Shown here in pieces: positions 36,223-45,497 of a DNA stretch of 64,000 bases. Each line of letters begins with the position of its first letter. Position 1 is the stretch's first letter. The notes below the pieces were generated by a model, which worked only from the letters and a program-made list of their open reading frames with translations, was not told where the DNA came from and did not search any database. Source of the stretch: Halococcus sediminicola (lineage in GTDB: Archaea; Halobacteriota; Halobacteria; Halobacteriales; Halococcaceae); NCBI RefSeq assembly GCF_000755245.1, contig NZ_BBMP01000011.1:1-64000 (forward strand). The letters are read 5' to 3'. A program made the position numbers and the translations under genes.

Positions 36223-37092
36223 ATGTCGCGCGCCAGACGACTGCGTGGCCAACCGGTCGCGGCCACGGTCCGCGAGGCGGTCCGCGGGCGGATTGCGGAT
36301 CTCGACACACCGCCGACGCTCGCAACGGTGATGATGAGCGACGATGCGAGTGACGAGCGCTTCGTCGCGTTGAAACACGACGCCTGTGCGGAGGTGGGCA
36401 TCGACGTCGTGGACCGACGTCTCGCCCCCGACGCGCCCGCATCGCGGCTCCATCGTACGCTGGACGAACTCGCCAGCGACTCAACTGTGGATGCCGTGTT
36501 CGTACAGGTCCCGCTGCCCGACCACGTCGCCCTCAACGAGGTGCGGCGACGCCTCGACCCCGAAACGGACGTCGACTGCTTTCATCCCACCAATCTCGGC
36601 CGACTCGTCGCGGGGAATCCACGATACGTCCCGGCGACGCCCGCCGCCGTCGGCCGGATACTTGCAGCCTACGACGTTCCGGTCGCGGGGCGCGAAGTCG
36701 TCGTCGTCGGGCGCTCCGAAGCCATCGGGAAACCGCTGGCGAACCACCTGCTCCGGAGGGGACCGGGCGGCGACGCCACGGTCACGGTCTGTCACTCCCG
36801 CACACCCGATCTCGGTAGGGCGACGCGCCGTGCGGACGTGCTCGTGACCGCCTGCGGCGTGCCAGAACTCGTCACCGAAGAGATGCTCTCACCGGGCGTC
36901 GTGGTCATCGACGTGAGCGCGAACCGGCGGACGGTCGAGGGTGAAACGACGGTCGTCGGCGACGTCGACCACGAGAGCGCGGCGGCCGTCGCGGCGGCCA
37001 TCACGCCCGTGCCGGGCGGTATCGGGCCGGTCACGCTCGCCATGCTGACCCAGAACGTCGTCCGTGCGGCCGAGCGGCGTGTCGGGACCTAA
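36223..37092 (+). CDS. folD: Methylenetetrahydrofolate dehydrogenase/cyclohydrolase FolD
   Basis: 289-residue bifunctional enzyme that oxidises 5,10-methylene-THF with NADP and hydrolyses methenyl-THF to 10-formyl-THF. The catalytic lysine lies in DERFVALKHDACAEVGI (usual YxxxK, here Phe replaces Tyr). The substrate motif is PETDVDCFHPTNLGRL, where the almost invariant DVDG has become DVDC. VVVVGRSEAIGKPLANHLL is the NADP loop and PGGIGPVTLAML the C-terminal signature. The Phe and Cys changes are unusual and may tune the balance of activities. It is 59 bases upstream of the formate-THF ligase on the same strand. Confidence 0.93.
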   Translation: MSRARRLRGQPVAATVREAVRGRIADLDTPPTLATVMMSDDASDERFVALKHDACAEVGIDVVDRRLAPDAPASRLHRTLDELASDSTVDAVFVQVPLPDHVALNEVRRRLDPETDVDCFHPTNLGRLVAGNPRYVPATPAAVGRILAAYDVPVAGREVVVVGRSEAIGKPLANHLLRRGPGGDATVTVCHSRTPDLGRATRRADVLVTACGVPELVTEEMLSPGVVVIDVSANRRTVEGETTVVGDVDHESAAAVAAAITPVPGGIGPVTLAMLTQNVVRAAERRVGT

Positions 37093-37151
37093 AAGGATGG
37101 CACGTGTCGAACACGAACCTTGAAGCGACAGTCGGGCGAACTCGAATCGAC

Positions 37152-38864
37152 ATGTCCTCCGAAGAGGAAGACCTACCGACGGACTACGAGATCGCCCAGG
37201 AGGTCGACACCGACCACATCACCGAGGTCGTCGAGCCGCTCGGACTCACACGCGACGACCTCGAACTCCACGGCGACGACACGGCGAAACTCACGTTCGA
37301 CGCCATCGAGCGCCTGCGCGAGTCCGACCGCGAGAACGGCGATCTGATTCTCGTCACCGGCATGACGCCGACGCCGATGGGCGAGGGCAAGACCGTCACT
37401 ACCGTCGGGCTGAGTCAGGCGTTCAATCGACTCGACGAGAACGCGCTGGCGGCCATCCGCGAGCCCTCGCTCGGCCCGGTCTTCGGCGTCAAAGGTGGGG
37501 CCGCCGGCGGCGGCTACTCCCAGGTACTGCCGATGGAGGACATCAACCTCCACTTTACTGGTGACCTCCACGCGCTCACGTCGGCACACAACCTGATCTC
37601 GACGATGCTCGACAACCACATCAAACAGGGTAACGAACTGGAGATCGCCGTCAACTGGGTCCGGTGGCCCCGCGCCATCGACATGAACGACCGCGTGCTC
37701 CGCGAGACGGTCGTGGGGCTGGGTGGGGAGGTCACGGGCGTCCCGCGCGAGGACGGGTTCATCCTCACGGCGGCCTCCGAGCTGATGGCCGTGCTCTGTC
37801 TCGCCGACGACCTCGCCGATCTGAAAGAGCGCGTTTCGCGCATCATCGTCGCGTACGACGACGACGGAAATCCTATCACCGCCGACGACATCGAGGCGAC
37901 GGGAGCGGTCACCATCCTGCTCAAGGACGCCCTGAAACCCAACATCGTTCAGACCGTGGAGGGAACGCCGGCGTTCGTCCACGGTGGTCCGTTCGCCAAC
38001 ATCGCCCACGGGACGAACTCGCTGATCGCCGACGACGCGGCCCGAAAGCTCTCGGACTACCTCGTCACCGAGGCGGGCTTCGGCTCGGATCTGGGGGCCG
38101 AGAAGTTCATGGACGTCGTCTGCCGGTTGGGAGACATGGAGCCGGCGGCGGTGACGCTCGTCGCGTCGATTCGCGCGCTCAAATACCACGGGAAAGACAT
38201 GTGGCCCGCCGACCTCGACGCACTCGACGACCCGGATCCCGAGGCAGTCCGAGGCGGACTCGAAAACCTCGATGCCCACGTCGAGAATCTCAGGGGATTC
38301 GGCGTGCCGGTCGTGGTGGCGCTCAACCGCTTCCCCGGCGACACCGACGCGGAGGTTCAAGCCGTGCTGGACCACTGCCGGGACGAGTTGGGGGTCGCGG
38401 TCGCCGAATCGACGGTGTTCGAGGAGGGCGGCGCTGGCGGGACCGACCTCGCCGAGAAGCTCATGGCCGCCATCGAAACGAACGACGAGACGTTCGACTA
38501 CCTCTACGAGGCTGACGCCCCGATTCGGGAGAAAATCGAGACCATCGCCACCGAGATCTACGGCGCGGAGTCAGTTTCCTTCCAGAGCAGTGCGCGCGAC
38601 GACATCGAACGGATGGAGTCGCTCGGCTTCGACGACGTGCCCATCGTCATCTCGAAGACGTTCCATTCCCTCAGCGACGATGCCGAGAAGAAGGGTGTGC
38701 CCACCGGCTGGGAACTCGAAATCCAGAAGATCTATCCGTCGGCCGGCGCGGGCTTTCTCGTCGCGCTCACCAGCGACGTGCTCACGTTACCAGGACTACC
38801 GGCAGACCCCGCCGCCGCCGGCATGGACATCGATTCCGACGGGACGGTCTCGGGACTGTTCTGA
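37152..38864 (+). CDS. fhs: Formate-tetrahydrofolate ligase
   Basis: 570-residue enzyme interconverting 10-formyl-THF + ADP + Pi with formate + THF + ATP. The nucleotide-binding stretch TGMTPTPMGEGKTVTTVGLS is diagnostic. EPSLGPVFGVKGGAAGGGYS, FTGDLHALTSAHNL, and FHGGPFANIAHG-like motif HGGPFANIAHGTNS follow in order. In catabolic direction it gains one ATP per methyl group. I take ATG 37152; a GTG at 37104 would add 16 residues and lies 11 bases after folD's stop. It is followed after one base by the cupin gene ATG (overlapping TGAG ATG), so folD-fhs-cupin form an operon. Confidence 0.95.
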   Translation: MSSEEEDLPTDYEIAQEVDTDHITEVVEPLGLTRDDLELHGDDTAKLTFDAIERLRESDRENGDLILVTGMTPTPMGEGKTVTTVGLSQAFNRLDENALAAIREPSLGPVFGVKGGAAGGGYSQVLPMEDINLHFTGDLHALTSAHNLISTMLDNHIKQGNELEIAVNWVRWPRAIDMNDRVLRETVVGLGGEVTGVPREDGFILTAASELMAVLCLADDLADLKERVSRIIVAYDDDGNPITADDIEATGAVTILLKDALKPNIVQTVEGTPAFVHGGPFANIAHGTNSLIADDAARKLSDYLVTEAGFGSDLGAEKFMDVVCRLGDMEPAAVTLVASIRALKYHGKDMWPADLDALDDPDPEAVRGGLENLDAHVENLRGFGVPVVVALNRFPGDTDAEVQAVLDHCRDELGVAVAESTVFEEGGAGGTDLAEKLMAAIETNDETFDYLYEADAPIREKIETIATEIYGAESVSFQSSARDDIERMESLGFDDVPIVISKTFHSLSDDAEKKGVPTGWELEIQKIYPSAGAGFLVALTSDVLTLPGLPADPAAAGMDIDSDGTVSGLF

Positions 38865-38865
38865 G

Positions 38866-39258
38866 ATGAGCGACGACTTCGCCATCGTCCACTACACCGA
38901 CCGAGAGACCGAGCCGTTCAACGAATCGGCGGTCGAACACGTGAAACTGACCGCACCGCTCGGGGCGACCGAAATGCGCGTCAACGCCGTCTCGCTCGAC
39001 CCCGGCGAGGTGCTCGACCCGCACGCCCACGAGCGCCAAGAGGAGATTTACGTCGCGGTGACCGACGGACAGGTCGAAATCGAGGGCACGGTCCACGACG
39101 TTCCGACCGGTGGCGTCGTCCGTCTCGGTCCCGACCCGGTTCGGGGATTGTGCAACGACACCGACGAGACACACGTCTGGATACTGCTCGGCGCGCCGCC
39201 GGTCGGCACAGTCGAGAACTTCGGCGAATACGTGCTGCCCGACGAAACCGATGGATGA
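38866..39258 (+). CDS. Cupin-domain protein of the one-carbon operon
   Basis: 130-residue cupin. The first motif PHAHERQEEIYVAVTDGQVE retains the H-x-H and Glu needed to bind a metal. The second motif is less clear: GLCNDTDETHVWILLG contains a His at the expected place. It starts one base after the fhs stop, so is certainly co-transcribed with folD and fhs. Possible roles include a metal-dependent step on the methylated substrate or a sensor. Cupin DMSP lyases exist, but I see no DddL/Q/W-specific feature here. Confidence 0.75.
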   Translation: MSDDFAIVHYTDRETEPFNESAVEHVKLTAPLGATEMRVNAVSLDPGEVLDPHAHERQEEIYVAVTDGQVEIEGTVHDVPTGGVVRLGPDPVRGLCNDTDETHVWILLGAPPVGTVENFGEYVLPDETDG

Positions 39259-39261
39259 CGA

Positions 39262-40119
39262 TTACTCGTCGAACACGCCGTAGCGCCACGATTCGGTGTC
39301 TGCGGTCCGGTTGAACGTGTAGACGTGCAGCCCCCGGATGTCGTAGTGAGGGTCGTCGGCGTACGGCGCGAGACCTTCGACGAGGTCGTCGGGGGTGTAT
39401 TTCCCGCGCGAGCCGACGAGTTCGCGGACGAATCCCAACAATCCGGTGGTCTTCTGGAGGAACTTCACCGAGTCGCCGACGCCGACCTTCCGCGAGATAC
39501 CCAGCAGTTTCTCGTACTTCATCACGCCCGGAATCCCGACTTCGACGGGGAGGTCGACACCCCTGTCTCTGACGTCCTCGACCCACTCGACGACGGTCTC
39601 GGGGTCGTAGCAGAGCTGGGTGACGATGTAGGTCGCGTAGGGTGCTTTCCGCTGCATGGCGTCGGCGAGCGTCGCGTCGTCGAGGAACTCGTGGCCCTCG
39701 GGATAGCCCGTGATGCCCACCTCGTCGAACTCGTGATCGAGTTCCGAGAGCGCATCGAGGAGCGCGTACGCCGAGTCGAACTCACCGATAGGTTCCTCGC
39801 GGTCGCCGCCCGGGACGAAGATGTCGGTGACGCCGGCGGCGGTCAGTCGACGGGCGATGTCGTCCAGATGGTCCTCGTCGCGGACGTACCGCGCGGCAAC
39901 GTGCGGGCTGACGTCGAACCCCCGTTCGGCTGCCTTCTCGGCCCACTCGACGGTGGCATCCAGCCTCAGCTGCGGCGAGGTCGTGATGGCAATGGTCGCG
40001 CCCTCGGGGAGGTGGTCCATCTCGCCCGCGAAGCTGTCGAACGGCATCAACTCGAACCGTGGCTCGGCGAGCAGTTGCGCGACTCCGTCGGCGCTCGCGG
40101 GCGGGCGCGTCACCGCCAC
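39262..40119 (-). CDS. metF: Methylenetetrahydrofolate reductase (MetF-like)
   Basis: 285-residue flavoprotein with a TIM-barrel fold that interconverts 5-methyl-THF and 5,10-methylene-THF. ATIAITTSPQLRLDATVEWA, GVTDIFVPGGDREEPIGEF and VTQLCYDPETVVEWVEDV follow the MetF order; PVEVGIPGVMKYEKLLGISR gives the conserved P-V-x-x-G-I-x-P stretch. In this setting it would oxidise the methyl-THF produced by the DmdA-like enzyme. The start is uncertain: GTG at 40119 fits the family length, while an AT-rich CCTAAAG at about 40199-40205 (minus strand) predicts a transcript starting near the ATG at 40175, whose 21-codon frame is different. Convergent with the cupin gene, 3 bases apart. Confidence 0.83.
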   Translation of the reverse strand: MAVTRPPASADGVAQLLAEPRFELMPFDSFAGEMDHLPEGATIAITTSPQLRLDATVEWAEKAAERGFDVSPHVAARYVRDEDHLDDIARRLTAAGVTDIFVPGGDREEPIGEFDSAYALLDALSELDHEFDEVGITGYPEGHEFLDDATLADAMQRKAPYATYIVTQLCYDPETVVEWVEDVRDRGVDLPVEVGIPGVMKYEKLLGISRKVGVGDSVKFLQKTTGLLGFVRELVGSRGKYTPDDLVEGLAPYADDPHYDIRGLHVYTFNRTADTESWRYGVFDE

Positions 40120-40296
40120 GATTCTCCCGCACCGGGGAGCGTTCGGCGGTCGATTCGGGCGTCGGCGACGAACATACCGGGAGTATTCGGACCGGCCCTT
40201 TAGGTCTTGACCGCGACAACCGAACAGGTATAAGTCGAGTCGATGAGCCAACCGACCACCGGGCGTTCCTAAACGGCTGTGGTAGTCCACCCCGTG

Positions 40297-40303
40297 TTTT
40301 AAA
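40297..40303 (+). promoter_or_regulatory. TATA box of the dimethylglycine/sarcosine dehydrogenase gene
   Basis: TTTTAAA lies 26-32 bases before the ATG at 40329, exact spacing for a leaderless transcript beginning at the start codon. Confidence 0.7.
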
Positions 40304-40328
40304 CCCACGACGGCGGAAGTCACACGGC

Positions 40329-42833
40329 ATGAGCACAGGGATCACACCACCGGAGAGCGCGGGGACCGTCGTCGTCGGCGCGGGCTGTGTCGGCTGTTCG
40401 GCGGCCTACCACCTCGCCGAGCAGGGCCGCGAGGACGTCGTCGTCCTGGATCGGGGGCCACTGTTCGAGACGGGTGGCTCGACTTCGCACGCACCCGGAC
40501 TCGTCTATCAGACCAACGGCGGCAAGCTGATGACGGAACTGGCCGCGTACACGCGCGACCTCTACTACGACCTCGACAGCTATCGCATGGCGGGCGGCAT
40601 CGAGGTTGCCTATACCGAGGACCGCTGGAAGTTCCTCAAACGAAAGTACGAGTGGGGCCAGTCCTACGGGCTCGACGGCGGCGAACTGCTCTCGCCCGCG
40701 GAGGTCGAAGTGCGCGTCCCGCAGATCGATTCGACCGTGATCCACGGGGGCTACTACCTCCCGACCGACGGCAAAGCCCACGCGGTCGACGCCTCGCGGA
40801 AGATGGCCGAACGCGCCCAGGAGGCGGGCCACGAGTTCTACGGTGACACGCTCGTCACGGACGTCGAGACGAGCGACGGGACGGTCCAGGCGGTCGTCAC
40901 CGAGAACGGCCGGATCGAATGCGACGAACTGCTGGTGGCGACGAACATCTGGGGGCCGCTCTTTGGCGACATGGTAGGCACGGACATCCCATTGGTTCCC
41001 TGTTCGCATCAGTATCTCGTGAGCGAACCGCTCGACGAGTTGGCGGGAGCCGAGCGCGAGATCGAACAGCCCCTCCTCCGCCACCAAGATTACTCGGAGT
41101 ACTTCCGCCAGCACGGCGACTCCTATGGAGTAGGGTCGTACAACCACGAACCACTGCTCGTCGCTCCCGAGGACATCTACGGGCCCGAAAAACTGGACGA
41201 CCTCGGGCTCGAATATCCCTCGCTCCGTGAGTTCGCCGCCGAGCATTTCTACGAAAATACCCATCTCGACCACGACAAGAGCGCGTACGACGCCGCACGC
41301 GAACTGATTCCGGCGTTCGACGGCGTCGAATGGGAGACCGAGATGAACGGGATGTTCTGCTTCACCCCCGACGGAATGCCGATTCTCGGTCCCGACGAGG
41401 AGACGGATGGACTCTGGTGGTCGCTCGCTATCTGGGTCACCCAGTCGGGTGGCGTTGGCAGTGTCATCGCGGAGTGGATGGACGAAGGTGTGCCACGCCT
41501 CGACGGCGAGCGCGTCAACGCCGACCCCGCCCACATCAGTCGGTTCCAGCCCCATTCGGGGAGTCGGGAGTTCACGTACGGTCGGGGTGCCCAGCAGTAT
41601 CAAGAGGTCTATCAGCTGATCCATCCGCGCGAGCAGCCCGCAGACCAGCGCGCGCTCCGACGAAGTCCCTTCTACGACCGTCAGGACGACCTCGGCGCGG
41701 AGTTCTACGACACCAATGGCTGGGAGGTCCCTCAGTGGTACGAGACGAACGAGTCCCTGCTCTCCGAGTACAAAGTGCCCGACAGACCCGACTGGCTCGC
41801 GCGCAACTGGTCGAAAGCGCAGGGTGTCGAACATCAGGCCGTCCGGGATCGGGTGGCGATGTTCGACATGACGACGTTCACCGGCATCGAAGTCAGCGGC
41901 GAGGGAACGATGGAGTTCCTCCAACGATTGCTGACAAACGACATGGACTGTCCGGCCGGGCGGATGCGGTACGCGGCGATGCTGAACGAAGACGGCGGAA
42001 TCCTCGCGGATCTGACCGTCGCACGGCTCGACGAAGATCGGTATCTGCTGACGACCGGCGGCGGCAACTCCGCGACGCTCCACTCGCGGTGGATCCGCGA
42101 GCACGCACCCGAGTCGCTCTCGATCACCGTCCACGATTCGAGCCGCTCCGGGATAGGGGTCTGGGGACCCGAAGCACGGAAGCTGCTCGGGCCGCTCGTC
42201 GAGGTGGATCTCTCGAACGATGAATTTCCGTTCTACGCGGTACGCGAGACCTATCTGGAGAGCCTGCCGGTGACGATGCTTCGACTCTCCTACGCCGGCG
42301 AACTCGGTTGGGAGATCTACACACCCACCGAGTACGGCGCGCGGCTCTGGGACACCGTCTGGGAGGCGGGCCAAGAGCACGGGATCGTCCCGATGGGCTG
42401 GGAAGCACTCGCATCGACCAGCCTGGAGAAGGGCTATCGGCTTTGGGGCACGGATATAACGCCCGAATACACGCCCGACGAGGCCGGAATCGGCTTCGCG
42501 GTCGATACAGATACCGAGTTCATCGGGAAGGAGGCGCTGCTCGCGGCGCGCGAGGCGGGCGTCGACCGAAAGCTTACTCCGCTCACGCTCGATGGATCGG
42601 GAATGGTCGTTGATTCGGGTCATCCGGTCCTCGACGACGAGGACGTGGTCGGCTACGGCTGTCGCGCCGGCTACGGCTACAGCATCGACGCGGGCATCGT
42701 CTACTCGTACCTGCCGACCGAGTACGCGGAGGCGGGCACGTCGCTCGACGTACGCTACGAGGGCGAGCGCTACGCCGCGACGGTGCGCGACGAGCCGCTG
42801 TTCGACCCCGAAATGGAACGGATGCGTCAGTGA
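40329..42833 (+). CDS. Dimethylglycine/sarcosine dehydrogenase (DAO + GCV_T fusion)
   Basis: 834-residue two-domain flavoenzyme. Residues 1-390 are a D-amino-acid-oxidase-like FAD domain (TVVVGAGCVGCSAAYHLAEQ); GGSTSHAPGLV places a His at the site covalently flavinylated in mammalian dimethylglycine dehydrogenase. Residues about 400-834 are the FAO linker, GCV_T and C-terminal barrel (MTTFTGIEVSGEGTMEFLQR, YAGELGWEIYTP, SLEKGYRLWGTDI), which bind THF and capture the released C1 as 5,10-methylene-THF. It would convert dimethylglycine to sarcosine and/or sarcosine to glycine. The specificity between these is not evident. Four bases separate its stop from the dehydratase ATG, indicating an operon. 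Confidence 0.9.
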   Translation: MSTGITPPESAGTVVVGAGCVGCSAAYHLAEQGREDVVVLDRGPLFETGGSTSHAPGLVYQTNGGKLMTELAAYTRDLYYDLDSYRMAGGIEVAYTEDRWKFLKRKYEWGQSYGLDGGELLSPAEVEVRVPQIDSTVIHGGYYLPTDGKAHAVDASRKMAERAQEAGHEFYGDTLVTDVETSDGTVQAVVTENGRIECDELLVATNIWGPLFGDMVGTDIPLVPCSHQYLVSEPLDELAGAEREIEQPLLRHQDYSEYFRQHGDSYGVGSYNHEPLLVAPEDIYGPEKLDDLGLEYPSLREFAAEHFYENTHLDHDKSAYDAARELIPAFDGVEWETEMNGMFCFTPDGMPILGPDEETDGLWWSLAIWVTQSGGVGSVIAEWMDEGVPRLDGERVNADPAHISRFQPHSGSREFTYGRGAQQYQEVYQLIHPREQPADQRALRRSPFYDRQDDLGAEFYDTNGWEVPQWYETNESLLSEYKVPDRPDWLARNWSKAQGVEHQAVRDRVAMFDMTTFTGIEVSGEGTMEFLQRLLTNDMDCPAGRMRYAAMLNEDGGILADLTVARLDEDRYLLTTGGGNSATLHSRWIREHAPESLSITVHDSSRSGIGVWGPEARKLLGPLVEVDLSNDEFPFYAVRETYLESLPVTMLRLSYAGELGWEIYTPTEYGARLWDTVWEAGQEHGIVPMGWEALASTSLEKGYRLWGTDITPEYTPDEAGIGFAVDTDTEFIGKEALLAAREAGVDRKLTPLTLDGSGMVVDSGHPVLDDEDVVGYGCRAGYGYSIDAGIVYSYLPTEYAEAGTSLDVRYEGERYAATVRDEPLFDPEMERMRQ

Positions 42834-42837
42834 TTCG

Positions 42838-44064
42838 ATGAGCGAGTCAGTCACCTTCGCCGACATCGAGGCGGCCCGCGAGCGCCTCGGCGACGAGTCG
42901 GTCGTCAAGCGAACCCCGGTCGAGCGGAGCACCTCGCTCGGCGAGCTGACCGACAGCGAGGTCCACCTCAAGATGGAGCACCTCCAGTGGACCGGCTCGT
43001 TCAAGACGCGCGGTGCGTACAACAAGATCGCCCAACTCGTCGAAGACGGGGAAACCGACCGCGTGGTCGCCGCGAGCGCCGGCAACCACGCCCAGGGGGT
43101 CGCGCTCGCGGCGACGACACTCGGCATCGATTCGACCATCGTGATGCCGACGGCTGCCCCGCAGGCGAAAGTCGACGCGACCCGGGGCTACGGCGCGCGA
43201 GTCGAACTCGTCGGCCAGGACTTCCAAGAAGCGATGGACCACGCCCAGGGACTCGTCGAGGACGACGCGACCGCGTTCGTCCACGCCTACGACGACCCCG
43301 CGATCGTCGCCGGACAGGGTACTCTCGGAATCGAGATGTGCGAGGACTGTGCCGACGTGAATACGGTCGTCGTCCCCATCGGCGGCGGTGGACTGATTTC
43401 CGGGATCGCGACGGCGTTCTCCGAACTCTCGCCCGATACGCGCGTCGTCGGCGTCCAAGCGGAGGGAGCCGCCACGGTGCCCGACAGCCTCGACAAGGGG
43501 ATTCCCGTGACGCTCGATTCGGTCAACACCATCGCCGACGGCATCGCCACCGGCGGCGTGTCGGAACTCACGCTCTCGCTCATCGAGGAGCACGTCGACG
43601 AGATCGTTACCGTCACCGACGGCGAGATCGCCCGTGCGGTCCTCCTGCTCATGGAGCGCGCCAAGCAGGTCGTCGAGGGGGCCGGCGCGGCGTCGGTCGC
43701 GGCCCTGCTGAGCGACGAGTTGGATGTCGAGGGCGAGACGGTGTTCGCGTTGCTTTGCGGTGGGAACCTCGACATGACGATGCTGCGCACGGTGTTGATC
43801 CACGCGCTCACCGACCGCGAGCAGATCCTCCGCCTGCGCGTGCGCATCACCGACCGCCCCGGTGAGATGAACACGATATCGAGCCTCATCGGCGGTCACG
43901 ACGCCAACATCCGCAGCGTGCGCCACGACCGCTCGGTGCCGGAACTCGACGTCGGCGAGGCCTACCTCGTCTTCGAGATCGAGACCAGCGGCACCGGCCA
44001 CGCGCGCACCGTCATCCGGTCGATACGCGACCACGGCTACGAGGTCAGCCACGAGAACGCCTGA
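42838..44064 (+). CDS. Threonine/serine ammonia-lyase with C-terminal ACT domain
   Basis: 408-residue PLP enzyme. The Schiff-base lysine is in WTGSFKTRGAYNKI near residue 55, and the phosphate-binding loop IGGGGLISGIA near residue 180 is intact. The C-terminal 75 residues (LRLRVRITDRPGEMNTISSL) form a single ACT-like domain, as in catabolic/TdcB-like and archaeal threonine dehydratases. It deaminates threonine to 2-oxobutyrate or serine to pyruvate. In this operon the serine reaction fits best: glycine released by demethylation could be converted to serine with methylene-THF by GlyA (not in the window), then to pyruvate. Confidence 0.88.
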   Translation: MSESVTFADIEAARERLGDESVVKRTPVERSTSLGELTDSEVHLKMEHLQWTGSFKTRGAYNKIAQLVEDGETDRVVAASAGNHAQGVALAATTLGIDSTIVMPTAAPQAKVDATRGYGARVELVGQDFQEAMDHAQGLVEDDATAFVHAYDDPAIVAGQGTLGIEMCEDCADVNTVVVPIGGGGLISGIATAFSELSPDTRVVGVQAEGAATVPDSLDKGIPVTLDSVNTIADGIATGGVSELTLSLIEEHVDEIVTVTDGEIARAVLLLMERAKQVVEGAGAASVAALLSDELDVEGETVFALLCGGNLDMTMLRTVLIHALTDREQILRLRVRITDRPGEMNTISSLIGGHDANIRSVRHDRSVPELDVGEAYLVFEIETSGTGHARTVIRSIRDHGYEVSHENA

Positions 44065-44129
44065 CCACCGACCGACGAGAGCACCGACTTCGGCATATCG
44101 ACGATCGACGATATCGGAGTCGACGGAAT

Positions 44130-44136
44130 CATATAT
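44130..44136 (+). promoter_or_regulatory. TATA box of HMG-CoA synthase gene
   Basis: CATATAT lies 23-29 bases before the ATG at 44159, typical spacing for a haloarchaeal leaderless transcript. Confidence 0.65.
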
Positions 44137-44158
44137 CCCGTGGTCACTTACGGAGTTC

Positions 44159-45496
44159 ATGAACAGCGTCGGCATCGACGCGGTCGCCATCCACGCCGGA
44201 AAGCTCAGGCTCGACCTCGCGGAAACGTTCGCGCCAGCGAAGGGCGAAGACCCCGAAAAGTACACGAAAGGGCTCGGACTGCACGCGAGTTCGTTCCCCG
44301 ACGTCGAGGAGGACATCGTGACGATGGGCGCGAACGCCGCCCACAAACTGATGACGCGCAAGGGTCTCGAACCCGACGACATCGGGCGCATCGACGTCGC
44401 CACCGAGAGCGCCTTCGACAACTCCAAACCCGTTTCGACCTATATTGCAGGCTGTCTCGAAGCGGTCTTCGAGGGTGACTTCCACCACGCGAACAAGGGC
44501 GAGCGCAAGTTCGCCTGCATCTCGGGAACCCAAAGTTTGGACGACGCCTACAACTGGATTCGTGCCGGGCGAAATAGGGGTCGAGCGGCGCTCGTCATCG
44601 CCACCGACACCGCCCTCTACGCGCGCGGCGACGCCGGTGAGGCCACGCAGGGCGCGGGCGCGGTGGCGATGCTCATTGCCGAGGACCCGGACCTCGTCGA
44701 GTTGAGCCTCGAACAGGGCTTCGGTAGCGCCGACGAGACCGACTTCCTCAAACCTAACCAGCAGTTTCCCAGTGTGGACGGCAAGCGCTCGGTGCAGGTC
44801 TACCTCGCTCGGATGCGCGAAGCGCTCGAAGATTACGAGAGCGTTGCCGGCGACGTCCGCGCCGAGGACTTCGTCTACGCGCCGTTCCACACGCCGTTCC
44901 CTGGCATGGTCCGCAAGGCCGCGCTGCTGGCCTACCGACACGTCACCCGCGACACCGAGATCGAAGACTCGCTCGCCGCCCGCATCGGCCGCCAGCCGAG
45001 AGCCGAAGCGTTCGACGACGAGGACGCCTTCTTCGAGAGCGTCCGCGAGTACATGGACGCGCTGAAAGAAACCGAGCAGTATCAGGAGTGGTACGAGCAG
45101 GCCATCGAGCCGACGCTCGACATCGCCCGCCACGTCGGCAACTGGTATACTGGGTCAGTTCACATCGCCCGCGCGAGCGCGCTCCGCAACGCCCGCGAGA
45201 ACGGTATCGACATGGCCGGCGAGTCCCTACTGGTCGGTTCGTACGGCAGCGGCGCACAGGCCGAGATCCACGCCGAGACGGTTCGAGAGAACTGGACCGA
45301 GGAGATCGACGCCCTCGACATCGACGACCAACTGGCCGCGCGCCGCGACATCTCCTTCGAGGAGTACGAGGAAATCCACGACGTCCACAACCACGACAAG
45401 GAGATCGACATCGATGCGTTCACCACTCCCAGCGAGGAGTTCATTCGCGACGGACTCGGCCCGATGGACGAGCGCACCTATCGGTACGTCGAGTAG
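44159..45496 (+). CDS. hmgB: Hydroxymethylglutaryl-CoA synthase
   Basis: 445-residue thiolase-fold enzyme condensing acetyl-CoA and acetoacetyl-CoA to HMG-CoA, the first committed step of the mevalonate route to archaeal isoprenoid lipids. The start SVGIDAVAIHAGKLRLDL matches the family. The acetylated cysteine is Cys120 in KFACISGTQSL, with catalytic His in FHTPFPGMVRKA. Length is normal for the haloarchaeal form. It has its own TATA box and ends two bases from the convergent HTH regulator. Confidence 0.95.
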   Translation: MNSVGIDAVAIHAGKLRLDLAETFAPAKGEDPEKYTKGLGLHASSFPDVEEDIVTMGANAAHKLMTRKGLEPDDIGRIDVATESAFDNSKPVSTYIAGCLEAVFEGDFHHANKGERKFACISGTQSLDDAYNWIRAGRNRGRAALVIATDTALYARGDAGEATQGAGAVAMLIAEDPDLVELSLEQGFGSADETDFLKPNQQFPSVDGKRSVQVYLARMREALEDYESVAGDVRAEDFVYAPFHTPFPGMVRKAALLAYRHVTRDTEIEDSLAARIGRQPRAEAFDDEDAFFESVREYMDALKETEQYQEWYEQAIEPTLDIARHVGNWYTGSVHIARASALRNARENGIDMAGESLLVGSYGSGAQAEIHAETVRENWTEEIDALDIDDQLAARRDISFEEYEEIHDVHNHDKEIDIDAFTTPSEEFIRDGLGPMDERTYRYVE

Positions 45497-45497
45497 T

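Noticed and set aside
38866-39258. Cupin as a DMSP lyase (Ddd family)
   Set aside because: Only the general cupin motif is visible; no DddL, DddQ, DddW or DddK-specific residues could be recognised.
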